This document shows positions 8,015-16,508 of a stretch of 64,000 nucleotides of DNA, one piece after another. This DNA is from Yaniella halotolerans DSM 15476 (GTDB lineage Bacteria > Actinomycetota > Actinomycetes > Actinomycetales > Micrococcaceae): assembly GCF_000420805.1 (NCBI RefSeq), contig NZ_ATVQ01000001.1, forward strand, positions 868,001 to 932,000, written 5' to 3'. Positions within the stretch are counted from its first letter, which is position 1; each line of letters begins with the position of its first letter. The notes under the pieces were generated by a model. That model had not been told where the DNA came from, searched no databases, and saw nothing but the letters and a program-made list of their open reading frames with translations. Made by a program: the position numbers and the translations under genes.

Positions 8015-8407
8015 ATGAGTACCCTCGATTATTCGGACTTTACGAAAGTCCAACACTCCGATCAGTTCCAAAAGCTGCGGCGCACACACCGTAGCTTCGT
8101 CTTCCCCATGACCGTGATCTTCCTGATCTGGTACCTGGGATTTGTCATCGTGGCGGCATTCTTTCCTGAGTTCATGGCTATTCAGGTCTTCGGCAATATC
8201 AACTTAGGCATCCTGCTGGGTCTCGCCCAGTTCATCACCACGTTCATTATCACCGGCGCCTATGTGTCCTATGCGAACCGCAAGATCGACCCGATTGCTA
8301 CCGATCTTCGCGAATCCATGGAAGCCGCAGGCGCGGGAGCACCGGAAGATACAACTGACGACACCAACTATGCGTCTTCAGGTCAGGGTTCAGGAGATCA
8401 GTCATGA
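8015..8407 (+). CDS. DUF485 small membrane protein, partner of acetate symporter
   Basis: 130-aa DUF485 protein: a short hydrophilic N terminus, two membrane helices (about residues 32-53 and 67-90) with the typical FPMTVIFLIWYLGFV and NLGILLGLAQF patterns, followed by Y-VSYANRKIDP and a charged acidic tail. DUF485 genes usually precede cation/acetate symporter genes and are thought to be an accessory membrane subunit. The start is ATG 8015 with GGAGG at 8004-8008; an in-frame upstream extension to 7970 has no ribosome site. Its stop overlaps the symporter start by 4 bases (ATGA). Confidence 0.9.
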   Translation: MSTLDYSDFTKVQHSDQFQKLRRTHRSFVFPMTVIFLIWYLGFVIVAAFFPEFMAIQVFGNINLGILLGLAQFITTFIITGAYVSYANRKIDPIATDLRESMEAAGAGAPEDTTDDTNYASSGQGSGDQS

Positions 8408-10035
8408 CACAGTTAGCTATCCTCAGCGCCCAGGCTAATGAGGGACTCACCACCGAGGTGGGTAGCCCCTGGGCAAATATCGGTATTTTCCTGGTCTTCG
8501 TGGCCATCACGCTCTTCGCGGTACTGCGGGCCTCCAAGAAAACTAAAACGGCCGCGGACTTCTACGCCGGTGGTCGCTCATTTACCGGCACGCAGAACGG
8601 TACCGCGATTGCCGGGGACTACCTTTCGGCCGCATCCTTCTTGGGTATTGTTGGCGCGATCGCGATCTATGGCTACGACGGATTCTTGTATTCGATCGGT
8701 TTTTTGGTCGCATGGCTCGTCGCGCTGCTCCTCGTAGCTGAGATGCTCCGCAACACCGGTAAGTTCACCATGGCGGATGTGTTGAGTTTCCGCCTCAAAC
8801 AGCGCCCGGTTCGTATCGCCGCTGCAACCTCCACGTTGGCAGTCTCAATTTTTTACCTGTTGGCACAGATGGCCGGTGCTGGCGCACTGGTCTCTCTGCT
8901 ACTAGGTATCGACTCCGGCGTGGGTCAGTCACTCGTCATCGCCGTCGTCGGTCTGCTGATGATCTTCTACGTCTTCATCGGCGGAATGAAGGGCACCACC
9001 TGGGTACAAATCATTAAGGCTACGCTGCTGCTTATCGGCGTGGGCATCATGAGTGTCTGGTTGCTGGCACTGTTTGGTTTCAACTTCTCCGGACTGCTCG
9101 GCGAAGCAGCCTCCGTTGCGGGCACAACAGACATCCTGGATCCAGGCCAGCAATACGGCGAATCCACGTTGACCAAGATGGACTTCATCTCGCTGGGTCT
9201 TGCCCTGGTTCTTGGTACCGCCGGCCTGCCACACGTTTTGATGCGTTTCTACACCGTGCCAACTGCAAAGGAAGCACGCAAATCTGTTGTTTGGGCTATT
9301 TGGCTCATCGGCGGTTTCTACCTGTGCACCCTGGTGCTCGGCTTCGGAGCAGCGGCACTCGTCGGCCCAGAAGCAATTACAAATGCGCCGGGCGGACAGA
9401 ACTCCGCGGCACCGTTGCTGGCGTATGAACTGGGCGGCACCCTGTTGCTCGGTGTGATCGCAGCTGTTGCTTTCGCTACCATTCTGGCTGTAGTCGCCGG
9501 TCTGACGATTACCGCTTCGGCATCGTTTGCCCACGACATTTACGGTCAGGTCATCAAGAAAGGCAAGATCGATTCCAAAGGTGAGATGCGAGCAGGACGT
9601 GCGACTGTAGTTGTCGTTGGTATTCTCGCGATCCTCGGCGGTATCGGCGCCCAGGGGCAGAACGTTGCGTTCCTCGTTGCACTAGCCTTCGCGGTGGCGG
9701 CTTCGGCGAACCTACCAACCATCATCTACTCACTGTTCTGGAAAGGGTTCACCACTCGCGGCGCACTGTGGTCGATGTATGGCGGTCTGGGCGCATCAAT
9801 CGGTCTGATTCTCGTCTCGCCGGTGCTATGGGGTGCGGAGTCGTCCTTCTTCCCAGACGTAGATCTGGCGCTCTACCCACTGACAAACCCTGGCATCGTC
9901 TCGATCCCGCTGTCCTTCCTGCTGGGTTGGATCGGTTCGAAGACCTCGAAAACTCGCGAGGATGTCAGCAAGCAGGCCGAAATGGAGGTTCGTTCGCTGA
10001 CCGGTGTTGGCGCTGAAGAAGCGACCGATCACTAA
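8404..10035 (+). CDS. actP: Cation/acetate symporter ActP-like (SSF), copy 2
   Basis: Solute:sodium symporter of 543 aa, closest in pattern to ActP/MctC-type acetate (and pyruvate/propionate) permeases. Seen: a non-cytoplasmic N-terminal tail, about thirteen helices, the SSF pattern T-AADFYAGGRSFTG then GTAIAGDYLSAASFLG, GMKGTTWVQIIKA, and GTAGLPHVLMRFYTVPTAKEARKS, which is characteristic of ActP relatives. It is translationally coupled to DUF485. The divergent position next to a two-component system and two CRP-like dyads suggests induction by acetate or carbon state. It would recapture acetate made by the PoxB-type enzyme encoded at 16509. The gene ends in a bidirectional terminator. The exact substrate is inferred. 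Confidence 0.9.
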   Translation: MTQLAILSAQANEGLTTEVGSPWANIGIFLVFVAITLFAVLRASKKTKTAADFYAGGRSFTGTQNGTAIAGDYLSAASFLGIVGAIAIYGYDGFLYSIGFLVAWLVALLLVAEMLRNTGKFTMADVLSFRLKQRPVRIAAATSTLAVSIFYLLAQMAGAGALVSLLLGIDSGVGQSLVIAVVGLLMIFYVFIGGMKGTTWVQIIKATLLLIGVGIMSVWLLALFGFNFSGLLGEAASVAGTTDILDPGQQYGESTLTKMDFISLGLALVLGTAGLPHVLMRFYTVPTAKEARKSVVWAIWLIGGFYLCTLVLGFGAAALVGPEAITNAPGGQNSAAPLLAYELGGTLLLGVIAAVAFATILAVVAGLTITASASFAHDIYGQVIKKGKIDSKGEMRAGRATVVVVGILAILGGIGAQGQNVAFLVALAFAVAASANLPTIIYSLFWKGFTTRGALWSMYGGLGASIGLILVSPVLWGAESSFFPDVDLALYPLTNPGIVSIPLSFLLGWIGSKTSKTREDVSKQAEMEVRSLTGVGAEEATDH

Positions 10036-10069
10036 AGCGAAGGGACTCACCACCACGGAACAACACAAA

Positions 10070-10113
10070 ACCGGGTCCCCGTATTCATTACGAATACGGA
10101 GACCCGGTCTTTC
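10070..10113. terminator. Bidirectional terminator after acetate symporter
   Basis: A 17-bp stem (10070-10086 with 10092-10108, one mismatch) with a 5-base loop, followed on the plus strand by TCTTTCT and preceded by AAAA, which gives U-rich tails in both directions. It lies between converging genes. Confidence 0.85.
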
Positions 10114-10126
10114 TGTTGGAAGGTGT

Positions 10127-11599
10127 TTAGGCTGAGTGCTGTGCTGCCTGCTCCAGGCCGTTGCGTACGGCAGCGTTCAGCGGTGCCGGGATGACGACGG
10201 TGCCGTCTTGGATCGCGATGAGGTCCATAGCTTCCAGCTGACGCAAGCGTGGGATGAGTGTCTCGTCGACGTCACCATTGCCAAGTGCGAACTGCGCGGT
10301 CCGTGCTGCTGCATCGCCTTCGGTCGCGTAGGTCAGGGTTGCACGAACGTAAGTGGCCACGAGTTCTTCGGCTGCGTCGAGCTGTTCAAAGTCCTCGAAA
10401 CCGAAGGCCTGTGCACGAGCACCGGGTTGTACCTTGGTCGAGAGAACTTCGATGAGCTGGAACTCCTGGAGTGCTTCGAGGAAGGCCATGAGTTCTGGGA
10501 GGGCCTGTGCTGATTGCACATAGCGAGTTGGCTGTGTGCCAGCGACTACGTTGAGATCGGTGTCCGATGCAGGGGCTTCTGCCGGGTCCTGTTTTTTCGC
10601 AACGCCTTCAGCCTCGATGCCGATGGTCGCGGCAACGTCTTGAATGTCAGCGCGCTTGGGTAGACCTGTGCCGGTTACCGGGTGCGAGTCACCCATCCAC
10701 TGCTGGAATTCTTTGACGCCGGCCATGAAACGAGTTTCGACTATCGCGGTGTAGCGGCCCCTCACATCAGTCTGGTCGTCCGCTGGTGCGGCGGTGTCGG
10801 CCGCCTTCTCCTGGGTTTTTGCAGCGGGTTTCGGCTGTGCTGCTGGAGCTTCTTTCGCCGGTGCTTGCTTCACGGCTGATTCTGCCGCAGGCTCAGCTGC
10901 TGGTTTTGCAGCAGGAGCTTCGGCCACTTGCTGTGCGGGCAGGAGCTCGTTCAGGACGTCGTCAAAAGAGGCTTCGCGGTGCTCGGCCAGTGCAGCGACG
11001 GCTGCGGCCACCATGTAGGCACCTGCTCCGACGACCGCTGACTCGGGGTTGCGGCGCAGCAAGCTGCCGATGGATCTGTACGCGCGGCCTTTGCGAGCCA
11101 GCGCTTCTACGTCCGGGGTGATTTTCCGGACGGAACGTGGCGCTTCGCGTTGGGATACGCGGGCCGAGCCGTTTTGTAGTGCGCCGCTGGCGTACCAGGC
11201 ATCCAGGGATTCCATGGCGACACCGGTCACGTGACCGGCGCTTGGGAGACCTTCCTCTGCCTCCGGACCAATTCTCCCGAGGATCTCCACGGCTTTATCG
11301 TGTTGTTGGGCATCTAATGCCTGCGAAATATCTCGCAAAGTATTAATAGTGCGTGCTCGTTCATCACTCACGGGGGTCATCAGCTCCAAGTTGTGGCGTT
11401 CAATAGCACGAGCCATGGCGGTCTCGAGCTGGCTCGGGTCGACGTCGTCGAGGTTGTCTACATCAATGCCGTCTGCGGACAGCAACGGGGCGAGCTGTTG
11501 CATGAGCTCGTCACCCTGCTCCGGCATGTGTTGCATGCCGGACTGGGCCAGCATGTCTTGAAAATCTGGGTCGTGAGACCGCGACGTCGAATCTGTCAT
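10127..11599 (-). CDS. Uncharacterised two-domain protein, long paralogue of the gene at 1169-1849
   Basis: Unrecognised 490-aa protein with no signal peptide or membrane helix. It has three parts: an N-terminal domain (about residues 1-180) homologous to the 226-aa protein at 1169-1849; a low-complexity Ala/Pro/Glu/Lys linker (about 185-245, many PA, AE and KPA repeats); and a C-terminal acidic helical domain (about 250-490) with FQQWMGD, LPELMAFLEAL--FQLIEVLSTKV and FE-LDAAEELVATYVRATLTY. Start chosen at ATG 11599 (MTDSTSRS), because the 46 upstream in-frame codons look non-coding (Arg/Cys-rich). It is followed by a terminator shared with the acetate symporter. Function unknown. Confidence 0.72.
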   Translation of the reverse strand: MTDSTSRSHDPDFQDMLAQSGMQHMPEQGDELMQQLAPLLSADGIDVDNLDDVDPSQLETAMARAIERHNLELMTPVSDERARTINTLRDISQALDAQQHDKAVEILGRIGPEAEEGLPSAGHVTGVAMESLDAWYASGALQNGSARVSQREAPRSVRKITPDVEALARKGRAYRSIGSLLRRNPESAVVGAGAYMVAAAVAALAEHREASFDDVLNELLPAQQVAEAPAAKPAAEPAAESAVKQAPAKEAPAAQPKPAAKTQEKAADTAAPADDQTDVRGRYTAIVETRFMAGVKEFQQWMGDSHPVTGTGLPKRADIQDVAATIGIEAEGVAKKQDPAEAPASDTDLNVVAGTQPTRYVQSAQALPELMAFLEALQEFQLIEVLSTKVQPGARAQAFGFEDFEQLDAAEELVATYVRATLTYATEGDAAARTAQFALGNGDVDETLIPRLRQLEAMDLIAIQDGTVVIPAPLNAAVRNGLEQAAQHSA

Positions 11600-11679
11600 A
11601 AGGTGACGGTACCAAAAATACCCGGGAAATTTGCGGTGAACGGCGCGTCCACGGCAAAGATGTGCCCGGCATAACGCCC

Positions 11680-12279
11680 TTAGAAGAGCACGCCAAGTCC
11701 GATCAGAAGCGGCGGAGAGACCGCAGCCGCGACCCACACGGCCCAGGATGCGCGACGCTGCTGAGAACCAAGTGGTGTCCAGACAGCCAACGAGACAAGC
11801 GCGACGTAGCTGAGCCCAACGACCCCCATACTGAAGCTCGTAACGTCGCCACCTATCTCTCCACCCAGAAACGGCAGGGCCCTATCGAGCGGCGATGGAA
11901 TCGGCCCTATATGGTCAGCACCGCCGAGGCCGAGCACGCACAGACTAAAGGCCCACCAGTGCACAGCAAAAACAGCGCTCACACCACTGGGTGAATACCT
12001 GAATCCCCGTTTTTTCAACACAAATCGTGGCAACCATCCCAATAATCCGGAAAGCGCCACGACGATCGGAGACAAGATGATGAGGAACAGTTTCTCCATG
12101 CTACCGGGCATGCTTACCTTGATAACGATCAGCACGGCCGGCAACAACCACACGAGCCACAGCCAAATATTCCAGGTGAGCCGGTTGCTCAACGCTCCGT
12201 CTAAAACCTGCTGCGTCGGCAATGCAGGGCGTGAACCATCTGGGTGGTGTGTGTGCCCATAGCTGCGCTCCTGCGGCAT
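11680..12279 (-). CDS. Uncharacterised five-helix membrane protein
   Basis: 199-aa protein with a His/Pro-rich hydrophilic N terminus (residues 1-33) and about five hydrophobic segments (roughly 36-56, 64-84, 101-119, 147-166, 175-197). No recognisable motif. It sits upstream of the 490-aa gene on the same strand with an 80-base gap and may share its transcript. Coding is supported by length, clean hydropathy pattern and lack of a better frame. Function unknown. Confidence 0.65.
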   Translation of the reverse strand: MPQERSYGHTHHPDGSRPALPTQQVLDGALSNRLTWNIWLWLVWLLPAVLIVIKVSMPGSMEKLFLIILSPIVVALSGLLGWLPRFVLKKRGFRYSPSGVSAVFAVHWWAFSLCVLGLGGADHIGPIPSPLDRALPFLGGEIGGDVTSFSMGVVGLSYVALVSLAVWTPLGSQQRRASWAVWVAAAVSPPLLIGLGVLF

Positions 12280-12413
12280 GTGGCCCTCTCTCGCGTGTTT
12301 GAAACTGCATATTTTGTGTGCACTACAGTATGCGCAAAACCTTGGGACCGCGACGCCGGGGATTCAAGCTCTTACCGCGCCGCTGCTGTTTTACACGCTT
12401 TCTAACCAGCACA

Positions 12414-12429
12414 TATGATGTATATCACA
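12414..12429. promoter_or_regulatory. CRP/GlxR-like operator upstream of trimethylamine monooxygenase
   Basis: TATGATGTATATCACA matches the GlxR/CRP consensus TGTGA-NNTANN-TCACA at all defined positions but one. It directly precedes a TACTAT -10-like hexamer (12431-12436), so a bound regulator would probably block transcription, and is centred about 41 bases before the tmm ATG. Confidence 0.55.
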
Positions 12430-12462
12430 GTACTATCCTGTTTTCTAACGAGAGGTCCGTCC

Positions 12463-13851
12463 ATGACGTCCAGCGTTGCCATCCTCGGTGCAGGCCCTAG
12501 CGGGCTCGCACAATTACGCGCCTTCGATTCTGCGCGGCGCCAGGGTGCAGATATCCCCCGCCTCGTGTGCTACGAAAAACAACCCAATTGGGGCGGCCAG
12601 TGGAACTACACCTGGCGTACCGGCTTGGACCAAAATGGCGAACCCGTCCACAGCAGCATGTACCGGTATCTCTGGTCCAACGGCCCCAAAGAGTGCCTCG
12701 AGTTCGCCGACTACTCATTTGAAGAGCACTTCGGTCGCCCGATTCCTTCCTACCCACCCCGGGCGGTGCTGCAGGATTACATCATGGGCCGGGTAGAACA
12801 GAGTGATGTACGGCAGTACATTGAGTTTGAAACCGCGGTTCGATGGGTCAGCTACGACGAAACCACCGAACGCTTCACCGTCACGGTCATGGATTATCAG
12901 AACAACAGGCTAAAGTCTGAAGAATTCGACTGGGTTGTTGCGGCTACCGGTCACTTCTCGACCCCAAATATGCCGTATTTTGATGGCCTAGAAACGTTCC
13001 GCGGCAGAGTGATGCACGCCCATGATTTCCGCGATGCACGAGAGTTCGTTGACAAGCACATCCTCATGGTCGGCAGCAGTTACTCCGCCGAAGACATCGG
13101 CTCGCAGTGTTATAAGTATGGAGCCGCCTCGGTGACCTTCAGTTATCGTTCTGCACCGATGGGCTATGACTGGCCGCATCCGCTCAAAGAAGTACCACTG
13201 ATCAGCAGCGTCGACAAAAATACGGTTCGCTTCATCGACGGCACCGAAGAGCAATTCGATGCGATCGTGATGTGTACGGGCTATCTGCACCATTTCCCGT
13301 ATCTACCCGACGACCTCCGCCTGATTACCGCAAATCGGATGTATGCACCAGACCTGTATAAGGGTGTGGTGTGGGAGAAGAATCCCAAGCTGATGTACCT
13401 AGGGATGCAGGACCAGTATTTCACGTTCAATATGCTCGATGCACAGGCCTGGTTCGCACGCGATGTGATACTGGGCCGCATCACGCTGCCAGATGCTGAG
13501 ACCATGCACGACGATGTGCTGGATTGGCTCGACCGCGAAGCCCAAATCGAAGATTCCAACGATGCCATCGATTTCCAGGGCGCCTACACCAGGGATCTCA
13601 TCAGCATGACCGATTACCCGGACTTTGCCGTAGAGGAACAGGCCGAACTCTTCAAACTCTGGCTGCAACATAAACAAGACGACATCATGGGGTATCGCAA
13701 CCAGTCCTACCGCTCGACCATCACCGGGACGCTGGCACCACCGCTGCCCGATCATTGGATGGAGCTGTTAGACGACTCGCTCGAGACATTCATGACCAGC
13801 ACCCTAGAAACGCGGGCGGCCACCGACGAACCCCGAACGGCCCGGTCCTAG
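12463..13851 (+). CDS. tmm: Trimethylamine monooxygenase (flavin-containing monooxygenase)
   Basis: Flavoprotein that uses NADPH and O2 to oxidise trimethylamine to trimethylamine N-oxide; some relatives also oxidise other small amines, sulfides or indole. Seen in 462 aa: FAD motif GAGPSG near residue 9, WGGQWNYTW, the near-diagnostic block [22 protein letters not shown], the FMO signature F-x-G-x3-H-x3-F ([11 protein letters not shown]), the NADP-site region [38 protein letters not shown], and the C-terminal YRSTITGT. This resembles the Methylocella/roseobacter Tmm family more than generic FMOs. Start is ATG 12463 with AGAGG upstream. A CRP-like site precedes it. It ends in a 4-base convergent overlap with the disulfide reductase gene. 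No TMA demethylase genes or TMA transporter sit beside it. Confidence 0.88.
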   Translation: MTSSVAILGAGPSGLAQLRAFDSARRQGADIPRLVCYEKQPNWGGQWNYTWRTGLDQNGEPVHSSMYRYLWSNGPKECLEFADYSFEEHFGRPIPSYPPRAVLQDYIMGRVEQSDVRQYIEFETAVRWVSYDETTERFTVTVMDYQNNRLKSEEFDWVVAATGHFSTPNMPYFDGLETFRGRVMHAHDFRDAREFVDKHILMVGSSYSAEDIGSQCYKYGAASVTFSYRSAPMGYDWPHPLKEVPLISSVDKNTVRFIDGTEEQFDAIVMCTGYLHHFPYLPDDLRLITANRMYAPDLYKGVVWEKNPKLMYLGMQDQYFTFNMLDAQAWFARDVILGRITLPDAETMHDDVLDWLDREAQIEDSNDAIDFQGAYTRDLISMTDYPDFAVEEQAELFKLWLQHKQDDIMGYRNQSYRSTITGTLAPPLPDHWMELLDDSLETFMTSTLETRAATDEPRTARS

Positions 13852-15281
13852 GTCACCGGTTCATAACCGGTCCGTGACCACCCGGTGACCTGATCGAGCA
13901 GCCCCACCCAGATTTCTGATGCCGTGGGGAATACCGGGATTGCGTGCTGCAGCGTCGATACCGGCACCTGCCCGGTGATCGCGATCGTTGCGGCATGGAG
14001 CATCTCACCGGTTTCTGGTCCCATCAGGGTCGCGCCCAGCAAATACCCGGTGGTCTTGTCAACTACGATCTTGCCTTTGCCGACGACGTCGTCACGCAAT
14101 AATCCGGCTCCCACAACGTCGGCAAAATCAACTTCACCGGTGACCACCTCATAGCCGGCCTCAGTAGCCGCTTCTTCTGTGAGCCCAACCGATGCAACCT
14201 GTGGATCGGTAAAGACCACCTGTGGGGTCGGTGGTTCGATCGAGGGCTCATCGACCTGCTGGCCCAGGAATCCGGCCGCAAATTGTTTGGCCTGGTATTT
14301 TCCCATATGCGTCAGCTGGTGTTTGCCGCCGGCATCGCCCAGTGCGTGCAACCAGTCAGGCGTGCGCTGCTCCAGAACGTCGTCAGCACTGAGACCTATC
14401 GACTCAAGGTTAATCGACTCCAGTGCAGGACGGCGTCCCGTAGCTAGCAGCACCTCATCAGCCTGTAATGTCTCACCTTCTGAAGTCCGGATCGAAACGG
14501 GTCCGCCCTTCACCTTGCCCAGCCCCTGGTCCATACCATCGGGACGTTGGACCTGGGTGGCCTCGGTGTAGAAGCGGACGTCGATACCGGCGTCGCTGAA
14601 TTGATCGGTCAGAATGTCGGAGACGAATGGTTCAGCGCTGCTCATCAGGGACCCTTCGCGCACCAACATGGTGACTTTCGAACCCAGCGAATTCATCCAG
14701 CTGGCTGCTTCGCATGCGACCGCACCCGCACCAATAATGACGAGGTGGGCCGGTACATCCTGTACCGACGTGGCATCTTGCGAATCCCACACCGGGATAC
14801 CTTCGAATACCGGTGGGATATTCGGGGTGGTTCCCGTCGTCACCACGACGGAGCGAGTCGCCCGCAGCGTTTGCGCTGCACCATCACTACCGTGTACTTC
14901 AACGGTGCGCTCCCCGTTGAGTTGCCCGTGGCCACGCACAACGGTCACACCGGAGGATTCCAGCGATTCTTCCTGACCGGAATCATCATAGTTGGAGACC
15001 TGTTCATCGCGTCGCTTCAGCAAATCATCGGCGCCGACACGGGAACCTCCTACACCGCGCAAATGCTGGGTGGTGGCGGCCACTTCGACCGGACGCAGCA
15101 GTGCTTTGGAGGGCTTACACGCATAATATGCGCAGTCCCCACCGACGAGGTCGTGTTCTACAATGACCGGCTTGAGACCCTGTTGTGCGACGGCGAGCGC
15201 TAAAGTTTCGCCAATCGGTCCGGCGCCAAGCACGATCAGATCAAATTCTTGTGTTTCGGTGGTTGAATCAGTGGCAGACAT
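13848..15281 (-). CDS. FAD-dependent pyridine nucleotide-disulfide oxidoreductase
   Basis: 477-aa member of the dihydrolipoamide dehydrogenase/mercuric reductase family. Seen: N-terminal FAD motif GAGPIGE, redox pair in [13 protein letters not shown] (C-x4-C), NAD(P) motif [10 protein letters not shown], an ATG box (LLATGRRP), the second FAD motif ALGDAG, and a C-terminal dimer domain with [12 protein letters not shown], which supplies the catalytic His. The active-site surround (AYYA between the cysteines, Lys-Pro-Ser-Lys after) differs from classical lipoamide dehydrogenase (GGTC-x4-CIPSK), so the substrate is uncertain. Start ATG 15281 has a strong GGAGGA. No lipoyl or E1/E2 genes are adjacent. 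Confidence 0.85.
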   Translation of the reverse strand: MSATDSTTETQEFDLIVLGAGPIGETLALAVAQQGLKPVIVEHDLVGGDCAYYACKPSKALLRPVEVAATTQHLRGVGGSRVGADDLLKRRDEQVSNYDDSGQEESLESSGVTVVRGHGQLNGERTVEVHGSDGAAQTLRATRSVVVTTGTTPNIPPVFEGIPVWDSQDATSVQDVPAHLVIIGAGAVACEAASWMNSLGSKVTMLVREGSLMSSAEPFVSDILTDQFSDAGIDVRFYTEATQVQRPDGMDQGLGKVKGGPVSIRTSEGETLQADEVLLATGRRPALESINLESIGLSADDVLEQRTPDWLHALGDAGGKHQLTHMGKYQAKQFAAGFLGQQVDEPSIEPPTPQVVFTDPQVASVGLTEEAATEAGYEVVTGEVDFADVVGAGLLRDDVVGKGKIVVDKTTGYLLGATLMGPETGEMLHAATIAITGQVPVSTLQHAIPVFPTASEIWVGLLDQVTGWSRTGYEPVT

Positions 15282-15425
15282 GGCTCCTCCTTTGGTTGAG
15301 ACCACGTTGCAAAACGTCTTCTGCTCTCTCCATCCTCTCCGCAACTCCACCGACACGTCTAGGGCTGAGGTGGACGAGGATCCTCGAGCATTTCGGTTCG
15401 CCCCGATTCGTGTTTGCATGGAGGC

Positions 15426-15926
15426 ATGGCGAATTATTTCGATCTGACACACCAGGACCGCGACTACCTGCAGCGATGCGTACAGCTGGCCAAAGAAGCT
15501 TTGGACGACGGCGATGAACCGTTTGGGTCGCTACTCGTCAGCGCCGAGGACGAAGTGCTCTTTAGCGATCGGAACCGGGTATCTGACGGTGATCGCACCC
15601 GGCACCCGGAGTTTGCGATTGCCCGCTGGGCAGCAGAGCATCTCACCGAGGAACAACGGGCCAGCGCCGTCGTCTATACGTCTGGAGAACACTGCCCGAT
15701 GTGCGCGGCAGCTCACGCATGGGTGGGGCTTGGGCGAATTGTCTACGCCACCAGTAGTGAGCAACTCTCCGCGTGGCACCAACAGTGGGGTATTGAAGCG
15801 CGCCCGGTTGCGACACTGCCGATTAACGCCGTGGCGCCGGGTGTTCACACGGCAGGTCCGGATACTGCACTCGCCGAGCAGGTCCGGCAGCTGCACCTGC
15901 AACTGCACGGTATCGAGCAACAATAG
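15426..15926 (+). CDS. Nucleoside/cytidine deaminase-family zinc hydrolase
   Basis: 166-aa CMP/dCMP-deaminase-fold protein that deaminates a purine or pyrimidine base or nucleoside; the substrate is not evident. Zinc-site motifs are seen: H-P-E in RHPEFAIARWA and a C-x2-C in SGEHCPMCAAAHAW (the usual Pro before the first Cys is replaced by His). GSLLV and GRIVYATSS follow the family pattern. The start is ATG 15426; GGAGG sits immediately before it with unusually short spacing, so a start a few codons away or a leaderless message is possible. Divergent from the disulfide reductase gene. Confidence 0.8.
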   Translation: MANYFDLTHQDRDYLQRCVQLAKEALDDGDEPFGSLLVSAEDEVLFSDRNRVSDGDRTRHPEFAIARWAAEHLTEEQRASAVVYTSGEHCPMCAAAHAWVGLGRIVYATSSEQLSAWHQQWGIEARPVATLPINAVAPGVHTAGPDTALAEQVRQLHLQLHGIEQQ

Positions 15927-15984
15927 ATCACCCTTTGCGGTCCTGACGACGCCGCCAAATGGTAGCCGGTGCTGTGCCTACGGT

Positions 15985-16464
15985 CTAGGCAGGTTGTACA
16001 CCCGCGGCCAACATCGCCTCTCGGACGGTTTGCCCGATGCGCTTCTGTGCACCAGCGTCGCCGTCGAGAATCGATTTCAACCCACCCTGATATGTGCCAT
16101 CAACACTGGTGGTGCGTCCGGCCCACAGCAGTTGGCTCAGCCCAATGTGGCTGATCTGTGGATCCTGCGAGGCCACTTGTTGAGCCGCCCGAATTTCTTC
16201 TTCTTGCTGCGGTGAATGTGGCGCGGCGGAGGCAGACCCCACGCCGGCGAGGATCACTTTGCCCGCCGGTGTCAGCAGGGTGATAGCTCCGGAGAGTTTG
16301 CTGAATTTGAGCTGGAGTTGGCCGGGTGCAGCGTCAAGCAACACCTGCTCGGCTGTCGCAACGTGGATGCGACCCGGCGAAATGGTCACAACCGCCGGTG
16401 TGCTCTTCGACGTCATCATGCGTGCGAAGTGATACATGCCGATTTTCATTGGTGTTGCTGACAT
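15985..16464 (-). CDS. Uncharacterised 159-aa protein
   Basis: Unrecognised soluble protein. The N-terminal half looks beta-rich (IGMYHFARMM, AVVTISPGRIHVA, QLQLKFSKLSGAITLLTPAGKVILAGVG), suggesting a small barrel; the C-terminal half is helical and ends in a QKRIGQTVREAML helix. ATG 16464 is preceded by AAAGGC; ATG 16449 (MKIGMYH) is an alternative start. It lies 44 bases downstream of the poxB-type gene's stop side on the same strand as poxB. Function unknown. Confidence 0.6.
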   Translation of the reverse strand: MSATPMKIGMYHFARMMTSKSTPAVVTISPGRIHVATAEQVLLDAAPGQLQLKFSKLSGAITLLTPAGKVILAGVGSASAAPHSPQQEEEIRAAQQVASQDPQISHIGLSQLLWAGRTTSVDGTYQGGLKSILDGDAGAQKRIGQTVREAMLAAGVQPA

Positions 16465-16508
16465 AGTAGGCCTTTCGGTAGGTGCATTATTCAGCAGTCG
16501 CTAAAGGA

